Assembly: GCF_902459655.1 (NCBI RefSeq)
Contig: NZ_CABPSB010000003.1
Span: 310,001 to 374,000, forward strand
Direction of reading: 5' to 3'
Length of the DNA stretch: 64,000 nt
From: Pandoraea anhela
GTDB taxonomy: Bacteria > Pseudomonadota > Gammaproteobacteria > Burkholderiales > Burkholderiaceae
The notes below the pieces were generated by a model. The model did not search any database and was not told the DNA's origin. It worked only from the letters and a program-made list of their open reading frames with translations. A program made the position numbers and the translations under genes. Below, in pieces: positions 8,397-17,274 of the stretch (positions are counted from its first letter, which is position 1; the number at the start of each line of letters is the position of its first letter).

Positions 8397-8591
8397 GTCG
8401 ATTAACTCACTTTGCGCTTGCCTGTCGTGCCTGCGTCGCTCTCCAAGCATCCCCCAAGCGTCCTCCGGGCGTTCGCGGGGCGCGTCGCCTCCCCCGGCGT
8501 AACCCTTCGCAATCGGTCACGCCCGGCTTGCCGAGACGGCACGGCAGGGCGGTGACCCGACCGCTATGCTGTCTTCCGGAGGTATTGCCGC

Positions 8592-10595
8592 ATGGAAGAC
8601 ACCATTCGTTTCGATGGCCGCGTGCTGTTTCTGTCCGACGACCCGGCCATCGTGCGCCGTCAGTTGTCGGGCGAGTCCCTCACGCGTGCGCAGGCCGGTG
8701 CGCTGCGCGATAACGTTTCGACGGACGAAATTACCCCCGTGACCGTCATGCTCACGTACGACGAGCGGCTCGGACGCTATCCCTACGTCGGTTTCAAAGC
8801 GGGAAACGACATGCCGATCGGCGAGCACGACGTGCGTCGCGGTGGCTTTCAGGTGAGCGTGGCGGGCAAGCGTTACGGTAAGGGGTCGTCGCGTGAATCG
8901 AGCCCACTCGCGGAATTGTCGGCCGGTATCCGTTTGATCGTCGCCGAGAGCTTCGAGCGTATCTATCAGCAGAACTGCGACAACATCGGCATTCTCACGA
9001 CGACCGACTTCGGCGTACTCGATCGCATTCTCGCCGGCGAAGCCATTCCGATCACCGAGTTCCTCAAGGGGCGTGACGCCCTCACGCAGCAAATCATCCG
9101 CAGCGGCGGCCTGCTGGCGTACAGCAAGTTCGCCGAATGGCCTGCGCCTGAGGTCTCGACCGAATCCCCCGACGCGCCGCCGCGCACGCTCGTCGAGAAG
9201 ATCATGGCGCGACGTCTGCACCCGGCCACGCCCGGGACGGCGCACGGCGACGGCGTGTTCGTGCGCGTCGACTGGCGCTTTTCGCACGATTACTTCACGG
9301 GCATGTGCGCGCATCTGATGCATCGCGCGTTCGGCGAGCCGGCGGCGTTGCACGATCCCGCCCGCATCATCGCGTTTCAGGACCATCTGGTCCTCGCCGC
9401 CCAGAGCTTCCCGCACGTCTCGCAGGGCTTGCTGCCGGGCGTTGCGAATCTGACGAGCGGCCACCGCGAATTCGTCGCTCGCTATCCGGTATTGGCGCAC
9501 GGACAGCGGGCGCAAGACGGCGAGTCGGGCACGGACGGCACCGACGGCGCTGGCGGCGCTGGCGGCGCTGACGACGCCGACGGCATCTGCCACGCCCTGA
9601 TGGCCGAGCGCTACGCGTTGCCGGGCCAGATCGTGATCGGCACCGACTCGCATACGCCGCATGCGGGCGCACTGGGCTGTCTCGCGTTCGGCGCGGGCGC
9701 CACCGACATTGCGAATAGCTGGGTGACGGGCTACGTGCGCTGCAAGGTGCCGCAGACCCTGCGCATCGAAATCGACGGCGAACTCGCGCCCGGCGTGACC
9801 GCCAAGGATGTCGTGCTCCACCTGTTGCGACTCGACGCGATTCGTAGCGGCGACGCCATCGGTCTCGTCTTCGAATACGCGGGCAGCGCGGTGCGGGCCA
9901 TGTCGGTCGACGAGCGCGCCACGCTCACCAACATGGTGGCGGAGCTCGGCGGCTTTACCGGCATTGTCGCGCCCGACGAGAAGACCGTGGCGTTCCTCAA
10001 GGCGCGGCGCGGCATCGACTTCACGCTCGAACCATGGATGACGAGCGACGCCGATGCCGACTACCGCGATGTGATCCGCCTCGATGCCGCCTCGCTCACG
10101 CCGATGCTGGCGCGTCCCGGCGACCCCGGCAATGGCGTTGCGCTCGCGGAGCTCGAGGCGCCGATGGCCATCGATATCGCTTACGGCGGATCCTGCACCG
10201 CAGGCAAGCGCGACGACTTCGACGCGTATCACGACGTGCTCGCGTGGGGCGTTGCGAACGGCCTTCGCGTGGCGCAGGGGCGTTCGCTGTTCCTGCAATT
10301 CGGCACGATGGATGTGCGCGCGTATTGCGAGGCGCGCGGTTATCTGAAGACGTTCGAAGCCGTGGGCGCCACGCTGGTTTCGCCGGGCTGCGGCGCGTGT
10401 GCGAACTGTGGCCCGGGGCAATCAACGTGCGCCGAACAGGTCACGATCAGCGCCATCAATCGCAATTTCCCCGGGCGCTCGGGGCCGGGCAGCGTGTGGC
10501 TCGCGAGTCCGTACACGGTCGCGGCAAGCGCGCTTGCCGGGCGCATCGTCGGCTTCGACGAATTGAAGGCGACCGCATTGGCTTCACAGTGGTGA
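8592..10595 (+). CDS. Aconitase/isopropylmalate-dehydratase family protein, fused in inverted domain order
   Basis: 667-residue hydro-lyase of the aconitase superfamily. The small 'swivel' domain comes first (residues 1-190; [18 protein letters not shown] is the substrate-binding loop) and the large [4Fe-4S] domain follows (residues about 205-667; [40 protein letters not shown], with Cys cluster ligands present). In LeuC/LeuD and most aconitases the large domain precedes the small. A Gly/Ala/Asp-rich insert ([17 protein letters not shown]) interrupts the large domain near residue 318. Substrate unknown; the neighbouring LysR and MFS carrier suggest catabolism of a tricarboxylate or substituted malate. 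It should be cytoplasmic. Confidence 0.85.
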   Translation: MEDTIRFDGRVLFLSDDPAIVRRQLSGESLTRAQAGALRDNVSTDEITPVTVMLTYDERLGRYPYVGFKAGNDMPIGEHDVRRGGFQVSVAGKRYGKGSSRESSPLAELSAGIRLIVAESFERIYQQNCDNIGILTTTDFGVLDRILAGEAIPITEFLKGRDALTQQIIRSGGLLAYSKFAEWPAPEVSTESPDAPPRTLVEKIMARRLHPATPGTAHGDGVFVRVDWRFSHDYFTGMCAHLMHRAFGEPAALHDPARIIAFQDHLVLAAQSFPHVSQGLLPGVANLTSGHREFVARYPVLAHGQRAQDGESGTDGTDGAGGAGGADDADGICHALMAERYALPGQIVIGTDSHTPHAGALGCLAFGAGATDIANSWVTGYVRCKVPQTLRIEIDGELAPGVTAKDVVLHLLRLDAIRSGDAIGLVFEYAGSAVRAMSVDERATLTNMVAELGGFTGIVAPDEKTVAFLKARRGIDFTLEPWMTSDADADYRDVIRLDAASLTPMLARPGDPGNGVALAELEAPMAIDIAYGGSCTAGKRDDFDAYHDVLAWGVANGLRVAQGRSLFLQFGTMDVRAYCEARGYLKTFEAVGATLVSPGCGACANCGPGQSTCAEQVTISAINRNFPGRSGPGSVWLASPYTVAASALAGRIVGFDELKATALASQW

Positions 10596-10723
10596 CGTGC
10601 GCGGTGTCATTCATGGCACAATTTCGGCCTCGCGCCTGTCGATTCATGAGATTTCCGACGTCCATGCAGATGTCGGGCAGTGATCAGTTCGGCCATGACC
10701 GAACGGGCCCGGAGACGATTTTC

Positions 10724-12163
10724 ATGCCATCCCCCGACGTATCAATGCCTTCCATGCCTCGCGCCGCTCAAGCAACGACAGCGGCAACCCGCCTTACCGC
10801 AGGCGATATTTCCGCCCGACTCGACCGTCTGCCGCCCACTCGCACCGTCTGGAAGCTGGTCGTGCTGCTCAGTCTCGGTTTTTTCTTCGAACTCTACGAT
10901 CTGCTCTACACCGGCTATATCGCGCCGGGCCTCGTCAAGAGCGGCATTCTCACGCCCACGACCCCGGGCCTGTTCGGCACCACCGGTGTGGCGAGTTTCA
11001 TCGCCGCACTGTTCGCGGGCCTGTTCCTCGGCACCATCGCGTGCGGCTTTCTCGCCGATCGATTCGGGCGTCGCGCAGTCTTCACCGGCTCGCTGCTCTG
11101 GTACACGGTCGCCAACGTCGTCATGGCGTTTCAGGAGACGGCCATGGGCGTGAACTTCTGGCGCTTCGTCGTGGGCCTGGGCATCGGTGTCGAACTCGTG
11201 ACGATCGGCACCTACATCGCCGAACTCGTGCCCAAGCAGATTCGCGGCCGGGCGTTCGCCTGCGAGCAGGCCGTCGGCTTCACGGCGGTGCCGGTCGTCG
11301 CGCTGCTCTCGTACTGGCTCGTGCCGCGCGAGTGGCTCGGTCTGGAAGGCTGGCGCTGGGTCGTGCTCATCGGCGCGCATGGCGCGGTGTTCGTCTGGTG
11401 GATTCGCCGCGCGTTGCCGGAAAGCCCGCGCTGGCTCGCACAGAAAGGGCGTCTCGATGAAGCGGAGCAGGTGCTCTCGGCACTCGAAGCCCGTGTCGAA
11501 CGCGAGTACGGCAAGCCGCTGCCGCCGCCGGGTGCACCGGCGCCGGTCGTGCCCAGGAGCGCGTTTCGCGACATGTGGGTGCCGCCGTATCGCAAGCGCG
11601 CGATCATGATGATTCTGTTCAACATCTTCCAGACGGTCGGTTTCTACGGCTTCGCCAACTGGGTGCCGACGTTGCTCATCAAACAAGGCATCACGGTGAC
11701 GACGAGTCTCGCCTATTCGAGTGTGATCGCCCTGGCCGCGCCCGTCGGGCCGCTGATCGGACTGTGGATGGCCGACAAGGTCGAGCGTAAGCACGCCATC
11801 GTGTGGACGGCCGGCATCGGCATCGTGTGCGGGATCGTGTTCTCGCAAGTCACCTCGTCGTTCCTGCTGATCGCGATGGGCATCGGACTCACGCTCGCGA
11901 ACAACATCATGTCGTACAGCTACCACGCCTATCAGACCGAGTTGTTCCCCACCGGTATTCGCGCGCGTGCGGTCGGCTTCGTCTATTCGTGGAGCCGTTT
12001 CTCGGCGATTTTCACGGCGTTCCTGATCGCGTCGGTGCTGCGCAACTTCGGGGTGACGGGGGTATTCGCGTTCATCTCCTGCGCGATGCTGATCGTGATG
12101 CTCTCCATCGGGTTGATGGGGCCGCGCACGCGCGACATCGCGCTGGAGAAGATTTCGCAATAA
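10724..12163 (+). CDS. MFS transporter, metabolite:H+ symporter type
   Basis: 479-residue major facilitator with 12 predicted membrane segments. The motif-A sequence [13 protein letters not shown] lies after TM2 and a second copy-like loop MADKVERKH lies in the C-half. [12 protein letters not shown] in the central loop is typical of the sugar/metabolite porter branch. ATG at 10724 is preceded by a GGAG at 10711-10714; the frame is open far upstream but that part is antisense-like shadow of the aconitase gene. It follows the aconitase-family gene by 128 bp on the same strand, so it likely imports that enzyme's substrate or precursor (inference). Substrate not identifiable. Confidence 0.9.
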   Translation: MPSPDVSMPSMPRAAQATTAATRLTAGDISARLDRLPPTRTVWKLVVLLSLGFFFELYDLLYTGYIAPGLVKSGILTPTTPGLFGTTGVASFIAALFAGLFLGTIACGFLADRFGRRAVFTGSLLWYTVANVVMAFQETAMGVNFWRFVVGLGIGVELVTIGTYIAELVPKQIRGRAFACEQAVGFTAVPVVALLSYWLVPREWLGLEGWRWVVLIGAHGAVFVWWIRRALPESPRWLAQKGRLDEAEQVLSALEARVEREYGKPLPPPGAPAPVVPRSAFRDMWVPPYRKRAIMMILFNIFQTVGFYGFANWVPTLLIKQGITVTTSLAYSSVIALAAPVGPLIGLWMADKVERKHAIVWTAGIGIVCGIVFSQVTSSFLLIAMGIGLTLANNIMSYSYHAYQTELFPTGIRARAVGFVYSWSRFSAIFTAFLIASVLRNFGVTGVFAFISCAMLIVMLSIGLMGPRTRDIALEKISQ

Positions 12164-12221
12164 ATCGTTGGGTAAGCTCACCCTTGCTGCGCGCTACGGC
12201 GCCTTTCCGGAGATTCCTATC

Positions 12222-12815
12222 ATGGCGGACTTGCAAACCGAAGCGGCCTACGAGGCCCATGCCAGACGTTACAACGAGGAGTGGCGCAACCAGCCGCCGC
12301 CCGACGACATGTACGCGCTGCTGGTGCGTCATTTCGTGGCGGGCGGGCGCACCATCGACGTGGGGTGCGGCAACGGCCGCGACGCCGCATGGCTTGCGCA
12401 GCAAGGCTTCGATGTGACCGGTTACGACGCGTCGCCCGCGCTCGTGGCGCTCGCACGCGAGTCGTTTCCCTGGGTCACGTTCCACGTCGACCGCCTGCCG
12501 AAGCTCGAGAGCGTGATCGCACAGTTCGACAACGTGCTGTGCGAGACGGTCCTGATGCATCTGCCCGCGCACGAAGCGGCGCAGGCCGCCGACCGGTTGT
12601 GGACGCTGGTGCGCCCGGGCGGGGTGCTGTACGTGTCGTGGCGCGTGACCGTGGGCGCCGATCAGCGGCACGAAGACGGCCGGCTGTACAGCGCTTTCGA
12701 TCCCGGCGTCGTGCGCGCCGCGCTGCATGACGGCATCGTGCTGCACGAGGAGGACGTGACGAGCGCCAGCTCGGGCAAGCGGGTGTGCCGGCTCATTGTC
12801 CGGCGGCCCGCCTGA
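12222..12815 (+). CDS. Class I SAM-dependent methyltransferase
   Basis: 197-residue protein with a Rossmann-type SAM-binding fold. Motif I is TIDVGCGNGRDAAWLA (around residues 44-59), the acidic end of strand 2 is VTGYDASPALVALAR, and NVLCETVLMHLP and RPGGVLYVSW are the following conserved strands. The acceptor cannot be inferred. It starts 58 bp after the MFS gene on the same strand and ends 75 bp before the convergent metR, so it may be the last gene of that unit, although it has no obvious link to organic acid metabolism. Confidence 0.88.
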   Translation: MADLQTEAAYEAHARRYNEEWRNQPPPDDMYALLVRHFVAGGRTIDVGCGNGRDAAWLAQQGFDVTGYDASPALVALARESFPWVTFHVDRLPKLESVIAQFDNVLCETVLMHLPAHEAAQAADRLWTLVRPGGVLYVSWRVTVGADQRHEDGRLYSAFDPGVVRAALHDGIVLHEEDVTSASSGKRVCRLIVRRPA

Positions 12816-12890
12816 GTGCGGCTCTGATGCAACCCAGGGTGACCCGACGGTGATTTGCCCGTCACTGGAAAGGTCGCCTTCGCGCTGTCC

Positions 12891-13814
12891 TCAAAGCAAT
12901 TCGATTTCCGGCAGGGTCAGCAGGCTCGTCTCGCGCATGATCGAGACGAATTCCCCGATGTAGGGGCGCGCCGTAATCGCCGGCAGCGTGGCCGCCCATA
13001 GCTCGGCCGTCAGCCCCTTGGGCGTGATCGGGCGGGCGCTTACGTACTTTCGCTCCAGATATCCCGTGACGGCCCACAACGGCAGCGCAGCCAGTCCGCG
13101 ACGGCTCGCGACCAGTTGCAGGATTGCGACCGTCAGTTCGGTCGTGCGGCGCGTCGGTTCGATGCCCGCCGGGCGCAGCACCTGACGCACGATGTCCAGC
13201 ATGTCGTCCGGCACGGGGTAGGTGATGAGTGTCTCGTCGCGGAAATCCTCGGCGTCGAGGTGCGGTCTGGCGGCCAGCGGATGATCGTTCGCCATGAGCG
13301 CCATCATCTGGAAGCGGAACAGCGGATGGAAGTCCACCGCTTCGCCCGCCTCATGCTCCGAAATGATCGCGAGATCCGCGCGATCCTGATGCAGCAGCCC
13401 GATCGGATCGGCGTGAAAGCCGGACACGATATCCAGTTCCACCTCCGGCCAGCGTTGACGGAACGCGTCCATTGCGGGCATCAGCCAATCGAAGCACGTA
13501 TGGCATTCCACCGCGATGCGCAGCGTGCCCTGCGTGCCCTGAGCGAGCCGCGTGAGATCGCGCCCGGCCTCGTCGACCGCCGGCACCACTTCCTCCGCGA
13601 GCGCAAGCAGGCGCTTGCCCGCCGGCGTGAACACCAGCGGCGCCGACTTGCGCACGAACAGCGGCAAGCCATAGAAATCTTCCAGTGCTTTGATCTGATG
13701 CGAGAGCGCAGATTGCGTCAGATGCAGCCACAGCGCGGCGCGCGACACGCTGCCGGTATCGCGCAACGCCAGTAGCGTCTGCAAATGACGCAGTTCGATG
13801 GGGGTTCGTTGCAT
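12891..13814 (-). CDS. metR: MetR, LysR-type activator of methionine genes
   Basis: 307-residue LysR regulator. The HTH is in residues 5-62 (IELRHLQTLLALRDTGSVSRAA, LTQSALSHQIKALEDFYGLPLF). The effector domain begins near residue 92 (GTLRIAVECHTCFDWLMPAM, a MetR hallmark sequence). MetR binds homocysteine as co-effector and activates metE. The divergent metE gene 135 bp away makes the assignment firm. ATG at 13814 is used; a longer in-frame start would run into the shared promoter. No convincing full MetR box was found by eye in the spacer. Confidence 0.92.
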   Translation of the reverse strand: MQRTPIELRHLQTLLALRDTGSVSRAALWLHLTQSALSHQIKALEDFYGLPLFVRKSAPLVFTPAGKRLLALAEEVVPAVDEAGRDLTRLAQGTQGTLRIAVECHTCFDWLMPAMDAFRQRWPEVELDIVSGFHADPIGLLHQDRADLAIISEHEAGEAVDFHPLFRFQMMALMANDHPLAARPHLDAEDFRDETLITYPVPDDMLDIVRQVLRPAGIEPTRRTTELTVAILQLVASRRGLAALPLWAVTGYLERKYVSARPITPKGLTAELWAATLPAITARPYIGEFVSIMRETSLLTLPEIELL

Positions 13815-13949
13815 GAATGAAATTAATGATGATCGGCAAAAACTTTCGTTTGAATAATACACTTGCGCCCGGGATACTGCCAGCCTGGGCGGAGATGACT
13901 CTGCCGACACTCATTTGCAACATCGTCAGTACCCGGAAGGACAACGCTC

Positions 13950-16313
13950 ATGGCTCAGGCCCACGTACTCGGATTACCGCGCATCGGCGCGCAGCGTGAA
14001 CTCAAATTCGCCGTCGAGGCGTTCTGGCATGGCGGCATGCGCGCGTGCGACGAGCCGGCGTTGCAGGACACGGGGCGCAGCATCCGCGCAGCGAACCGCC
14101 GCGCCCAGCGCGATGCGGGGCTCGACTGGATTACCGTCGGCGACTTCCATTGGTACGACCACGTGCTCTCGACGCTGGCGCTCGTGGGCGGGTTGCCGGC
14201 GCGCTTCGGCTTCGCGGCCGCCACGCGCTCGCTGGCCGATTACTTCGTCGCCGCGCGCGGGCATGCGGGCAACGGCACCGATCAGCGTGCCGATCAAAGC
14301 GGCAATCAAAGCGCCAATCAAAGCGCGATGGAAATGACGAAGTGGTTCGATACGAACTATCACTACCTCGTGCCGGAGTATTCGCCGCAGACGCGCTTTG
14401 GCGAAGGCACCGACTGGCTGTTCGAAGAAGTTGCCGAAGCGCTGGCCGAGGGGCCGAACGTCAAGCCTGTGCTGCTCGGGCCGCTCTCCCTGTTGTATCT
14501 CGGCAAGGAGAAGGGCGGACTGACGGATCGTCTGACGTTGTTGCCCGAATTGCTTGTGCAATACACGCGCGTGCTCGGCCGCCTGAAGGCGCAGGGCGTG
14601 ACGTGGGTGCAAATCGACGAACCGATCCTCGCGCTCGACTTGCCCGCGCCGTGGCGTGAAGCCTTTGCGCCGGCATACGCGCGTCTGTCGCCCGTGGCCC
14701 CGTCGCTGCTGCTCGCCACGTACTTCGGCGACGTCAGCGAGCACGCGGACCTGCTGGCGTCGCTGCCGGTGGCCGGCGTGCATCTGGACGCCGTGCGTGC
14801 GCCGCAGGCGCTGGAGGCGTTCGCATCGCGATGGTCGTCGCACCACGACAAGGTCCTGTCCGTCGGTGTGGTCGACGGCCGTAACGTCTGGCGTACCGAT
14901 CTGGCCCGCGCGCGTGCGCAACTTGCCCCGTTGGCGCAAGCGCTCGGAAATCGTCTGTGGGTGGCCTCCAGTTGCTCGCTGATGCACTGCCCGGTCGATC
15001 TGGCGAACGAAGGGCAACTCGATAAGGAGGTGCGCACCTGGCTCGCGTTCGCCGTGCAGAAACTCGGGGAAGTGGCGCTGTTGCGTTGCTCGCTCGACGC
15101 CGCCGAATTCCTCCGCGCGGACGTGCAAGAGGCGTTCGTGGCCGATGCGGCGGCGCAGGCTGCGCGCCGCACCTCGCCGCGTATCCACAACACCGTGGTG
15201 CAGAAGCGTCTGGCGGCGCTGACCGAGGCGGACGCGCGTCGTGCGTCCGCCTACCCGGCGCGCGCCCGGGCACAGCGTGCCTGGCTCAAATTGCCGCCGT
15301 TGCCGACCACGACCATCGGCTCATTCCCGCAGACGGCGGCGATCCGTGCCGCGCGCGCCGAGTTCAGGCGTCATGCCATGTCGCATCTGGATTATCTGGA
15401 GACGATGCGCGCACAGATCCGTCTGGCCATCGAAAAGCAGGAAGCCTACGGTCTCGACGTGCTCGTGCATGGCGAAGCCGAGCGCAACGACATGGTCGAG
15501 TACTTCGGCGAATTGCTGTGGGGCTTCGTCATCACGGCGAACGGCTGGGTGCAGAGCTATGGCTCGCGCTGCGTGAAGCCGCCGGTGATCTATGGCGACG
15601 TCTACTTGCCGGAACCGATGACGGTGGCGTGGAGCGCCTACGCGCAGCAACTCACCGACAAGCCCGTCAAGGGCATGCTGACGGGGCCGGTCACGATGCT
15701 GCAATGGTCGTTCGTGCGCGACGATCAGCCGCGCGAGCAAACGGCGCTGCAAATCGCATTGGCGCTGCGAGAAGAGGTCGCGGCGCTGGAGAAGGCCGGT
15801 GTGCGCGTGATTCAGATCGACGAACCGGCCTTGCGCGAGGGGTTGCCGCTACGCGAGCGCGACTGGCCGTCGTACCTCGAATGGGCCGTGCGGGCGTTTC
15901 GCGTGTGCTCGTCGGGAGTGGCCGACGATACACAGATCCACACGCACATGTGCTATTCGGAGTTTCACGACATTCTGCCGTCGATCGCCGCGCTCGATGC
16001 CGACGTGATCTCCATCGAAACCACACGCTCCGACATGGAGTTGCTCGACGCCTTCGAGGCGTTCGAGTATCCGAACGACATCGGCCCTGGCGTGTACGAC
16101 ATTCACTCGCCGCGCGTGCCGTCGCAGGCGGAAATGGAGCGTCTGATCGAAGCGGCGCTCGTGAGAATTCCGTCGGAGCGTCTTTGGATCAATCCGGATT
16201 GCGGTCTGAAAACGCGCGACTGGACGCAGGTCGACGGTGCGCTGACCCACATGGTGGCCGCGGCGAACGCGGTGCGAGCGCGTCTCGTGCGGCAGCAGGC
16301 GCAAGCCGCCTAG
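13950..16313 (+). CDS. metE: Cobalamin-independent methionine synthase
   Basis: 787-residue MetE, transferring the methyl group from 5-methyltetrahydropteroyltri-glutamate to homocysteine to give methionine. The N-terminal domain (residues 1-380) starts with [17 protein letters not shown]; the catalytic C-terminal barrel begins near [12 protein letters not shown]. Zinc ligands by alignment with E. coli are H666, C668, E690 and C751 ([27 protein letters not shown]). An unusual insertion around residues 111-126 is encoded by four tandem 12-bp units (14280-14327) giving [16 protein letters not shown]; it sits in a loop before [11 protein letters not shown]. Divergent from metR; terminator at 16389-16427. 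Confidence 0.97.
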   Translation: MAQAHVLGLPRIGAQRELKFAVEAFWHGGMRACDEPALQDTGRSIRAANRRAQRDAGLDWITVGDFHWYDHVLSTLALVGGLPARFGFAAATRSLADYFVAARGHAGNGTDQRADQSGNQSANQSAMEMTKWFDTNYHYLVPEYSPQTRFGEGTDWLFEEVAEALAEGPNVKPVLLGPLSLLYLGKEKGGLTDRLTLLPELLVQYTRVLGRLKAQGVTWVQIDEPILALDLPAPWREAFAPAYARLSPVAPSLLLATYFGDVSEHADLLASLPVAGVHLDAVRAPQALEAFASRWSSHHDKVLSVGVVDGRNVWRTDLARARAQLAPLAQALGNRLWVASSCSLMHCPVDLANEGQLDKEVRTWLAFAVQKLGEVALLRCSLDAAEFLRADVQEAFVADAAAQAARRTSPRIHNTVVQKRLAALTEADARRASAYPARARAQRAWLKLPPLPTTTIGSFPQTAAIRAARAEFRRHAMSHLDYLETMRAQIRLAIEKQEAYGLDVLVHGEAERNDMVEYFGELLWGFVITANGWVQSYGSRCVKPPVIYGDVYLPEPMTVAWSAYAQQLTDKPVKGMLTGPVTMLQWSFVRDDQPREQTALQIALALREEVAALEKAGVRVIQIDEPALREGLPLRERDWPSYLEWAVRAFRVCSSGVADDTQIHTHMCYSEFHDILPSIAALDADVISIETTRSDMELLDAFEAFEYPNDIGPGVYDIHSPRVPSQAEMERLIEAALVRIPSERLWINPDCGLKTRDWTQVDGALTHMVAAANAVRARLVRQQAQAA
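14280..14327 (+). repeat. In-frame 12-bp tandem repeat inside metE
   Basis: Four consecutive 12-bp units run GATCAGCGTGCC, GATCAAAGCGGC, AATCAAAGCGCC, AATCAAAGCGCG. The last three are near-identical. Each encodes four residues of the type (D/N)-Q-(S/R)-(A/G), so the array stays in frame and lengthens a surface loop of MetE. Confidence 0.85.
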
Positions 16314-16388
16314 GCGCTTGCCGCGGCCTCGGGCGAGGCCGCGTGAGATGCCATGTGAGACCGTGTGGGTGACACCTATCGCGCACGT

Positions 16389-16427
16389 AAAACGCCGCAG
16401 GCGCCATGAGATGCCGGCGGCGTTTTT
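16389..16427 (+). terminator. metE terminator
   Basis: The stem AACGCCGC (16391-16398) pairs with GCGGCGTT (16417-16424), followed by a T tract (16423-16427) and preceded by an A-run. It lies about 75 bp after the metE stop codon. Confidence 0.75.
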
Positions 16428-16454
16428 CATCGTGGCCTCGAAACGAGGAACGAC

Positions 16455-16478
16455 GCACCTGTCAGGGTTGACAGGTGC
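16455..16478. promoter_or_regulatory. LexA-like palindrome upstream of orphan gene
   Basis: A perfect 10-bp inverted repeat, GCACCTGTCA and TGACAGGTGC, separated by GGGT. It contains CTGT-N8-ACAG (16459-16474), the spacing of a LexA box, although the centre is less AT-rich than usual. It could instead be an RNA hairpin or another dimeric repressor's site. Confidence 0.35.
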
Positions 16479-16631
16479 GCAAATGCGTTTCGTTGACTAG
16501 ACTCCGCTGCAAATAGCACGCACACGAACTATCACAAGCAAGTGGCGTGCCTTATGCGGGTAGCGACGACACAGAGAAACACGCGCTCGCGGCAACGACT
16601 CAGGTTTGCAGCAGAAGTCGGGAGGTAGCGC

Positions 16632-17228
16632 ATGGAAGAGTTCATTCTACTTTCGCGCGGTGATCTCGTGCCGCCAGTTTCCGTCGACACCCGGTACCCA
16701 CGTGTCATGATCAACGAGCAGGGTACGCCCGAGCGCGGGGCGTTGCACTACGACGGCTGCATGCGGGCATGGTCCTACGATGGCGAGGAGAAAAAGCGGT
16801 TTCTGCCCGTCGACGTCAAGCTCGACGCGATAGACGGTTCGCCGTTCTGGTGGAGCGTGCGCGGCGAGGTCCGCTCGCCGGTCGCGTCTCACGCCGCCTT
16901 CGATGAAGCGCTGCGGCTGACGTTTCGTGCGAATCTGCTCAATGGCACCTACGATGTCGAGTGTCCACCGGACGCCAACGTGATGATGATCTATCAGTTG
17001 ACGTTTCGCGACCCGCCGAACTATCCGGGGCAGGACGTTCATCTGAGCGTCAGTGCGATGAGCGGGAAGGTCACGCTGTGCAACGATCCCGTCAATTACC
17101 TGATGGCGGGAGCGTTCGACGACGTGGTCATTCCGGTGCCGGCACTGCGGCCACTGATCGGCGTGGGGCCGCGATGGCCCTACAGGCTCTGTATCCGCTG
17201 CGGGTATTTCGAAGTCATGCGACCGTGA
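16632..17228 (+). CDS. Uncharacterised protein
   Basis: 198-residue protein that I do not recognise. It has no signal peptide or membrane segment. It contains three Cys in its second half (DVECPPDANV, VTLCNDPVNY) plus a C-terminal C-x-x-C (LCIRCGYF), and several Tyr/Trp-rich beta-like stretches (PFWWSVRGEV, VMMIYQLTFRDPPNYPGQDV). The terminal CxxC could bind metal or be redox active, but a single pair is weak evidence. It has normal codon use, a plausible start at ATG 16632 with GGGAGG at 16620-16625, and lies alone between metE and the convergent pepN gene. A LexA-like palindrome lies 154 bp upstream. Confidence 0.7.
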   Translation: MEEFILLSRGDLVPPVSVDTRYPRVMINEQGTPERGALHYDGCMRAWSYDGEEKKRFLPVDVKLDAIDGSPFWWSVRGEVRSPVASHAAFDEALRLTFRANLLNGTYDVECPPDANVMMIYQLTFRDPPNYPGQDVHLSVSAMSGKVTLCNDPVNYLMAGAFDDVVIPVPALRPLIGVGPRWPYRLCIRCGYFEVMRP

Positions 17229-17274
17229 CGACGGATGCCGGCACGATCGCATGACCCGCGATCGTTCGCCGCGA

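Larger units (their letters stand above)
16314..16631. other. metE-orphan spacer
   Basis: Contains the metE terminator (16389-16427) and a 10-bp palindrome with LexA-like spacing (16455-16478). A GC hairpin lies at 16322-16343. No gene was found in it. Confidence 0.7.

Noticed and set aside
13815-13949. MetR binding site TGAA-N5-TTCA in the metR-metE spacer
   Set aside because: Only a partial match was seen (TGAATGAAATTAA, overlapping the metR start), too weak to annotate.
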